Source of the DNA: Atrina japonica
Lineage: Eukaryota; Mollusca; Bivalvia; Pterioida; Pinnidae
Assembly (NCBI GenBank): GCA_030159075.1
Contig: BROG01000938.1
Span: 62,001-126,000 of the forward strand
DNA: 64,000 nucleotides
Direction of reading: 5' to 3'
Shown: one piece after another, positions 23,501-32,500 of the stretch
Layout of the letters: each line of letters begins with the position of its first letter
How positions within the stretch are numbered: the first letter of the stretch is position 1
Position numbers and translations under genes: made by a program
The notes under the pieces: generated by a model
Told to the model about the DNA's origin: nothing
Databases searched by the model: none
Seen by the model: the letters and a program-made list of their open reading frames with translations, nothing else

Positions 23501-26500
23501 AGTTCTATCATATTTACTACAGTTCACTGGTCCTAACATATTTACTACAGTTCACTGGTCCTAAGACATTTACTATAGTTCACTGGTCCTAACATATTTA
23601 CTACAGTTCACTGGTCCTATCATATTTACAACAGTCTACTTGTCCTTATATATTTACTACAGTTCACTGGTCAAATCATATTTACAACAGTTCACTAGTT
23701 CTATCATATTTACAACAGTTCACTGGTCCTAAGACATTTACTATAGTTCACTGGTCCTAACATATTTACTACAGTTCACTGGTCCTAACATATTTACTAC
23801 AGTTCACTGGTCCTGAGACATTTACTACAGTTCACTGGTCCTAACATATTTACTACAGTTCACTGGTCCTAAGACATTTACTACAGTTCACTGGTTCTAA
23901 CATATTTACTACAGTTCACTGGTCCTTGCATATTTACAACAGTCTACTTGTCCTTATATATTTACTACAGTTCACTGGTCCTATCATATTTACAACAGTT
24001 CACTAGTTCTATCATATTTACTACAGTTCACTGGTCCTATCATATTTACAACAGTCTACTTGTCCTTATATATTTACTACAATTGGTGTCTTTTTTATTT
24101 TACAGCTTTCTCATGAGATCAGTGTTGTAGCAGAGAAGTTGGCCAAGGAAAATGAGGAAAATGTTTACCAGCCTCGACCTATCAGTGCCGCTCTGTCAAA
24201 TGAGTAAGTAAATAAGTGTGAGGTTATACAGAAGAACTCCTATACTGCATCCTAAAGTTGAATTTGATCAAGGTTTCCATGTCTGAGCAATCTAAATGAA
24301 AAATTTGGGACCTAGCTGAACCAACCTTTGAGTAATTGAGAACTTGGAGGTTTTAATCTTGATTCACAATGAGCAACAATATGCCTTTAGTCCTTGTTGC
24401 TACTCATGGCAAAAATTTACCACTTGTAAAACAAATTCATTTCAATCACTGTAAGAGTTTAGCAAAACAGAAAATTAAAAATGTTTTACAAATGAAATAA
24501 GCAGTATTCCTATTTTTCTACAGGGGGTCTGTAGTGAATGGTCATCCAGAAAATGGCAACAGCGGTTATGACTCACCTAGTCCTGCCTCTACACCTACAT
24601 CTAAGGACTCTAAAGGTGTCAGCAGCGAAATGAAAGAAAATGATCAACTGAATACATCACAAGAGAGCGGAGGTCGAGTTTTTCTTCTTTAAATGAAAAT
24701 GGCCGCATGATTTAGATAATATGTAAATTATATTTAAATGATTTGCAAATCATGTATTTGTCACATGATATCTTTTACAGGTTCATTTGCAGAATGCCTG
24801 TGGTCTTTACTCGGATAAAATATAAATATTGTTTTCTTTTCACTGTCATGAAAAATGGCTGCCTCTGTATGGAGGAAAAATTATTGAGTGTAGTGTACAG
24901 CTCTATAAAATGGATCAATTGCTTAAAGGCTTCTCAATGATGGAGACAGTTGCTTTTTCTTTTACATATGAACAACTGAGCTTTGGTGGCATCATGCTTT
25001 AAACCATGAAAATTCTCACTTCTGGGTCAGTACTGATCTGGGTCCTGCTGAAACTTAAACTGATATTGTGAGAAAGTTTGCCAGCTTACTTGTGGAAGGC
25101 CAGTGGTCCCTTACCCGGGTATATTGTAACTGGGTTGGAACCTTTTGCTCTTGTAATTGATTACTTCAACCTTACTATTAGTATATGAATACCACACTGG
25201 ACCTGACTTTATTTTCACAAAATACGTGTATATAGGAATATATGATTTTTTATTTTGTTTTTGTTTTTTGTGTTTAGCTGTTATTGTTTATTGTACATGT
25301 ACATCAAGTACAAGTAGTAAAAGTAGAAAAAATCAAAATAATTATTTTTTTATACAGCTAACGTCCCTTTAACATGTTTAAATATCTTGTGTAATTTAGA
25401 TATTGTTCCCAATACTAATAGCTAGAGTTTCCCATTCTCTTGGCTTTAGTAGGTCAGAATTCTCGTATACAATGTACTTCAGTTTGACTAATTAACATCA
25501 AATCATTATTTGAGGTTTTATAGCTCTCTTCCTGTGATTAACATTTTAATTTTGAACAATATGTTTATGATAACTGCAAATATTTTTTGCAGATGGTATA
25601 TACGAAAATAGCAACTTGGCTGAAAATGTTCAACCTGCTGTCAGTAATGGCGTGGAAGAATCCAAACCTGATGACCAAACCATGGAACAAGATGAGAAAA
25701 AGCCAGAGGAGTTACAAAAGTCGGCTGACACAGTTAGTGCTCTTGGATTTTATCTACCGGAAATATGAAATTTGTTGTTCCTTATCGGAATATCTTGGAA
25801 ATCCAAATACTGTAAAATCAGAAATTTTAGCAGGACTTTATTATTGCGATACACAAGTTCTAGATTCATTCAGGAGATGATGTTTTTGTGATTTCTTATG
25901 CCCATTTCCTCTTACTATTATCATACCTTATTATGCGATAATTTTATTTTCATGAGTGAGAATTCTTGCGAAATTACGCGTAAACAAAATTCTTGTGAAT
26001 AAAACTGGATTTACAATAGGAAACTTAATATTGTAAAGGTTTTAAGAATAAATGATGTGAAATAACATACTTAAAGCTGTCATTTTAACTTTAAAACAAG
26101 TTTTGAATTCGAAAAAAAAATAAAAATGCTTTTGAAACACCCCCGATTTATTATTCCACAGGCAGACATTTTTGTTAAATGTTATCAATAGAAACTGGAT
26201 CGCAGTTCCGCTATAAAAGGTGAGTCCACAGAATGACCGTTATTTCACACCTGTATTCCCAAAGCGAAACAATGGACAAATGACATGCAATTAAAACATA
26301 CACTTTACTCAAATCATAAACATTCCGCATTAAATTTTACATCACAGACTTCAATAAAGATATGTAATAAATAAATTTTATAATTAGTTTTAAATTCATT
26401 ACTTTAGTATCCATAAAATAATATTCACTTTGAATGTAAATATAAATAAAATCCTACCAGTAATCTGCACCCTTCCGTTATGTTGTTTACATAGCGTCAC

Positions 26501-29500
26501 ATATTCTGGTGAACTCGGTAATTAGAGCAGCAACAGCAACATTTGACTAAAGACAGGGTACACCTTGTCATATTTTTACAAAGATGACATCAAATAAACG
26601 TTATCAGAGACTAGCTGTGAAATATTGCTATAAAATTATTTGAAATGGATGATGAATGGGTCCTGTAAAACAATCCGAGTATTCGATTATATTTTTCCGA
26701 GTTGACCTTGGTCTGACATGTCTTTGATTCGTTATTTCAGAAGTGAGGACATTCATATCATAACAGGTGGCCCAAGCTCCCGTTTGTTTATAATTTTACG
26801 ATTTTCTCGTGGGGAATTTGGAATTACGTTTGATATTCTCATGTTTGAACTGATTAATTACATGCTTGTGAACTGTATATTAGCTGGCAAAATGTCCAGT
26901 TAGAGTAAATGAACTTTGTCGATATCAGTGTTTATTTTCGACATGCAAGTGAATTATACTCAAACTTCATTACTTCACACGTTTGTTCTATGCAACTGTA
27001 GTTAGACAATGAAGACTGATTTAGCAAACTCGCCTTTTATATCAGTTGTGGGGGCTTGTTTCTATTTAGAAAATTGAACAAATATGGCTACCAATGGGAG
27101 TAAAACACTGGGGATGTTTCAAAAACATTATTATTATTTTTTTCTTATTTAATCAAATTTGTTTAAAAGTTGAGATGACAGCTTTAAGGTTTGGTACCAA
27201 GAAGATTGTGTTATTAGAACAAAAATTGAGGTGGAAATCGTCAGTTATTTTTAAAACCTGTCAAATCTGGATTCTGGCTAAGACTTTGAATTTGAGTGAG
27301 GACCTGGTTTGTTCCGTTAGAATCTTCCTCAATACTTGTTAAGTAATCACCAATGTACCTGTGCACAAGGGGGCCTCCGAGGCCAAGTGGTTAGAGCATC
27401 ACACTTTGAACCATGAAGTCTCTCACTTCCTGTCAGTGCAGGATCGAACCCGGCTGGATTCTAAGCCAATTTTTGTGAGAAGATTTGCCAGTTTATTTGC
27501 GTAAGATCAGTGGTCTCTTCCTCTGTGCATTCTTCACCATTAAAAACTTGCTACCACCATAAATTACTTCAATATTTTTCTACTTTTACTTTTTGTACTT
27601 GTAATTTTTCATTCCCCACAATGCAATAGTATAACATGTATAATGTAGAGCTGCAGTAAAAATTCAAATGTAATCAGACAAATTTTACTCCCGACTGTAT
27701 TTCAATATTTCCATCATTTGGAAAATTAAAAATTATAGTTTATTTTTGTAAATAACGGTGACCTAAATTGAAGAAATGATTAGACATCTTCATATTTCAG
27801 GTTTATTCAATTCGGTAAATATTTTCCTAATAAGTTATGGCAGAGAATATATGCATTTATGCTAGACCACACACCATCCTGATTAACCTCAGCGCTTCAT
27901 ACCCATTCTTTTTAAAAATTATTGGATATCTTTCAGCCTCACACAATTCCATACTTGCGGAATACAGGATCTCCCATTTTACTGAGTTATCTCCTCTTAA
28001 TAGTCGGTATCTTGTAAAGACCTATGTGGGCAAATTGTTGTTTTTCTGCTAAGAAAAATTCCTTGTACACCTTGTATAGACGTATGTAAAATTTATTTAC
28101 CTCATATGTTAATTTTTCATTTTTTTAAGTATATACTGGGTTCATCAGGCTGATCAATGTTTAAAGCAAAAATATAAAAAAATAGTTTTTTATCCAATTT
28201 GTTCAATTCAAGATACCTGCTCTAAAGAAAGGCAACTCTTGAACATGGGATGTTATTCTGTTTTCCTCAAATCGAGAGTAACGTAAATAACAAAAAACCA
28301 ATGTCAGAACATCACTGAAAATGTTTTTGTAAAAAAGAATTCTTGTTTCTTATAAGTAGACAAAGATGTTTTGGATTCTAAAACGGAGAGACAACGTTTA
28401 ATGCAGCTTTGGTCAATGTAGGATGTTGAGATGAATTATTAATCTCTGTCCACATGCATCATGATGAAAGATTTGGTAAAAAAATAAGTTGAAAATAAAA
28501 ACGAAATTAGTAGAGACGTGTGAAAACAGCTCCGGCTTTAGGAAGTGATAAAATTGCATTGAAAACAGAAAAAATTGTTAACTAAATAAGTGTGTTATTG
28601 TTCACAAAACATCTGAGTGAAAGTCAATCGAAAAAATAAAAAAAATAATAGAGCACAAATTGAGATTAAAAAAGTGTTGCAGACTATCATGCAATTATTA
28701 GTTTTCTACCAGAGGAAAAGGTTTTGTTTGTGTCTGTCTGCCCCTTCTTCCATCCATCTGTCAGTCCAGATGTTAAGTTTTTGGTTAAAAGGGCATTAGC
28801 CATGTTTACCAAGAAATAGAATTTCAATTTTTTTCTGCTTTTACAATTTGTACTTGATGGTACAATAACAAATAAGAGCTACACACAGGTATAGAAATTC
28901 TAATATCTTTTTTTTTTTTTTAATATTCTTTTATGGGCAGGAAACGTTTTAATTCATCAGTACTCTCATAATGCTTGTTTTTCATTTTAGTTCTGTTGAA
29001 AGTCACCAAATTTGCTTATTCTCAATCACAGCTTTCATTTTTGACTCGCTGCAATGCAAAAAAATGAATGCATACATTTTGTTGTGTTTTTTTTTGTTCA
29101 GATCATAAATGAGTATTAAGTACCAGTAAATTTGGGGAATTGGGCCCTTGTTTACCAAATGCATTTAGCACACTTTTTCTTCAGACTGTTTATAACAGGG
29201 ACTGAAATCACCACGGTTACTAAATTCTCAAGTTCAACCATCATGGGAACAAAGGTGAAGGGCCCGGAATCTCCAAATTTACTAAATACTCGATCTCAAC
29301 CATGATATTTGTCTTGAGGGGACGAAGATGCATGGCCCCAAATCATCAAAACCTACTTAATACTAATGCTCAGCTGATGAAATTTGTTAGGGACCATAGG
29401 TCAACATTTGACAATTATTAACCCTTTCACCCCTAAATATCTGAGTGGTATGCTCTTTTCTATTGTTTAAAACCAGTCTATTATGGTCTGTAGGATTGAA

Positions 29501-32500
29501 AGGGTTAATAGAGTAGTGGGATTTCGATATCTTTCTGAGTGGGTTAGCTCTCAGGCGGCATACTGTTTCTTAAATACACCTCGTTCTTTCTATTACACAG
29601 ACGGAAGAAGCTCAGGTCAATGGTGAACTAGCAGATGATGAATTACATGATTCAGTTCCGAACTACCCACCTCCGAAACCCCCAACAGATGAACCACCTG
29701 CTGATGATGATGATGATGATGACGAAGAACCACCACACACTCCAGTAGACGAAACCCAGCCGAAAACTGAGAGCAATGATGACGTAAAACTGTCACCTAT
29801 TGAAAATCTGGTAGAAACGCCCTCTGGTGTTACAAATGATGACAATGTTGAGAGTGAGAATAATGAGATTCAGGATGATAATTTCTACGAAGTTCCAACT
29901 TCTAATAAACCTGTCGAAACAAAGGAAGAGGATTTCCCTGAGGGAACGTTGTTTCAGGTTTGTATAAGATAAATATATTTGACAAAATATTATTCAAACC
30001 TTAACAATGTAGAGTTAACACTTTGCAGTTCATTAACCCTTTTAATTTTTGAAATGGCCGGATTGTGAAGCAAAATCCAGCTAATGAAATGGCAATGTCT
30101 GTCTGTCAGCGACAACAATTTGGTTTAGCTCATGCGTTTAGCTCCATCCCAGAAAAACATTTATGATACCTCTTTGAAACTTCACATGTAGAAAGACCTT
30201 GATGAGAACTATCTATTGCAACCTTTGTTTTTATGACGTTGAGTGAAGCGAAACATTATATAGGGATCATGTAGATTTTACGACTCTTCACAGTTTTTTG
30301 TCTGCAAAAAAAAAACAATATAGTACACTAAAACTAAGGCTTTGGACAAGGATATTCAGTGTGTGTTCTTTCTATTCTTGCATTTGTTGTAACTTCTACC
30401 ATACCATTAACAATGTTAGCAGATAAATCAAACTTTTATGATAACTTTGATAAATGAATCGATATATTAGGCTTACTATATTCATTTGTACACATTAGGA
30501 TCTACTTTAGCTACTATCCTATGAATACAGAGATTCGAAGATAGTGGAAGAGCTAGCATCGCCACTGTTTCGTATCCATGTACATGTTAAATCATTATTT
30601 TTTTTCTTCAAGGGTTTAACAACGTTTATCATCAACTGTATTTCAAAAGTGCAGTTGGAATCTGAAACTTATTTATGATAAATTGGAATGTAATTGATAA
30701 CGATTTATGCAGCTTGATGTTGTTGACATGGATCTAATGTTAGGCCTAAGCACGCTGTGAAGTTTTCCGACTTAGATTCATCGTATTTCAACTTTCTAGG
30801 GGCCTACTCCAAACATCCATTTGTAATTATGCTTAATAGAACTATTAAATGTTTCATGTTATGATAGCATTGGGATTGAAGACTCTGTCAGAAACTGCGT
30901 AACAAACATACATCGTTTACATTTTGCCTTTGCTATATAGTTTATACTTTTGAACGATTCCCTTATCTCGGCACCCTGCAGTATTATTGTTGAAGTCTGC
31001 ATTCAGGCTTTCAGGACACTACAAACTGTGTTCACTGAAACCTGACCTTCAACTAATAAGGATTGCGGGACAGTCTTCGAAGTATGGAAAGTTTTGGAAT
31101 AAGTAATACAAACAAATTGACACTCAATCTTGAGTAATTTAATTGTTTGACAATTGCAGCTACAGAATTATTTTTGCAGCCTAGCAAGCAAATTTGTTAC
31201 ATTGTATGAAGTAAAGGGATGCTTAATCACGAGCTGCCAGTAGGAATTGACATGTATAGCAGTTTAGTGGCTGTTCCTTCGCCATGTGCTCAGCATATGA
31301 AGTGAAAGTCATGGATCTTTCATATGAAACTTAAAACCGAGACTGACCAGGATCTATCTGACATTCATTTCCTTAACTATGTAGACACTTAAAATGAAGC
31401 AAGTAAATTTTGGTGGATCTATCTGACATCCATTTCCTTATGTTTGTGCACTTGTATCCTCGTCATAAAAGGCACGTCTATATTTATAATTTTGCCACCT
31501 GTATATTACGCTGTTTATATTGGGCATTAGCTGTATTTTTCTGAATAAAACCTGTTATAGCTGCATTATCAAATAGTAAGGATAACCTACATTTAGTAAT
31601 TGCCTAGTTTTACATGAACAGAAATTTAAGGGATTTTAATAAGGTGCTATATTCCAGTTTTTGTTGTGAAATTGCATATACAAATAGTTTTTGTTGAAGC
31701 TATAATCAGTTTGCATGTGAGTATTACTATTATCATAATTTAAATGTCATCCATAAATAGCATGGCATACCTTTTAAATATCGTGGATAAAATTTTTATA
31801 AAACAAGTCTGATTTCTATGCAGGTCAGAGCCACTCACCCTTACAACAACACTGATGAGGAAGATGAGTTGTCCTTCGAAACAGGGGAGTTAATCTTTGT
31901 GGTGCCATATGAAAACCCAGAAGATCAGGTATGTATGGAATGCGTTATTGCGCTGTCCTGTCCTGTCCTCACTTTGAGATTATCAAATTAAGGTTGCTGA
32001 TCATTTTGATCAACTTCTAAATTTAAAGGCAATTAGTATACTTCTCACTTTCAGACCAGCTGACCTGTCGCCAAATGCCTGACACAGCAAAGTTTACCAT
32101 TATGACGTCACAATTAAATGGCTCTTCAAACATTTGTGTGATTACGATATCACAATCAAATGACATTAAAAAAAAAGCACATGGAGAGTCATGTGTCAGA
32201 CATTTGGTGATAGATCAGTTGAAGAAGGACACTGGGTCAGCATTTGCCTCGCATACAGGAAGTACGAGTTTGAATCATGATCATTGTCATCCCTATGTTT
32301 TACAGATTTCCTGGACACACTCAAAATCTTTAGGACTGGCTTAGCTAATTCTGGCTTAGCTAATTCTGGTTTCTCAAATACACACGGTATAGTTAACAAT
32401 GGTAAGGTCCTTTCCTCAGAAAGTGCCCAATCAAAGGAACAATCAATAGCTGCTAGTATTTCATATGAAGGTCACGACTGAGGGACAATATCTCTGAAAA

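Noticed and set aside
17606..24082. CRISPR-like array
   Set aside because: The units are contiguous with no unique spacers, in an intron of an animal gene. It is a minisatellite.
25587..25880. 97-codon frame overlapping the amphiphysin linker exon
   Set aside because: A different frame from the spliced gene. It reads through the donor at 25733 into the intron.
26211..26220. TATA box for an internal amphiphysin promoter
   Set aside because: A single TATAAAAG word inside a TTAA transposon with no initiator or downstream first exon. Not enough to support a promoter.
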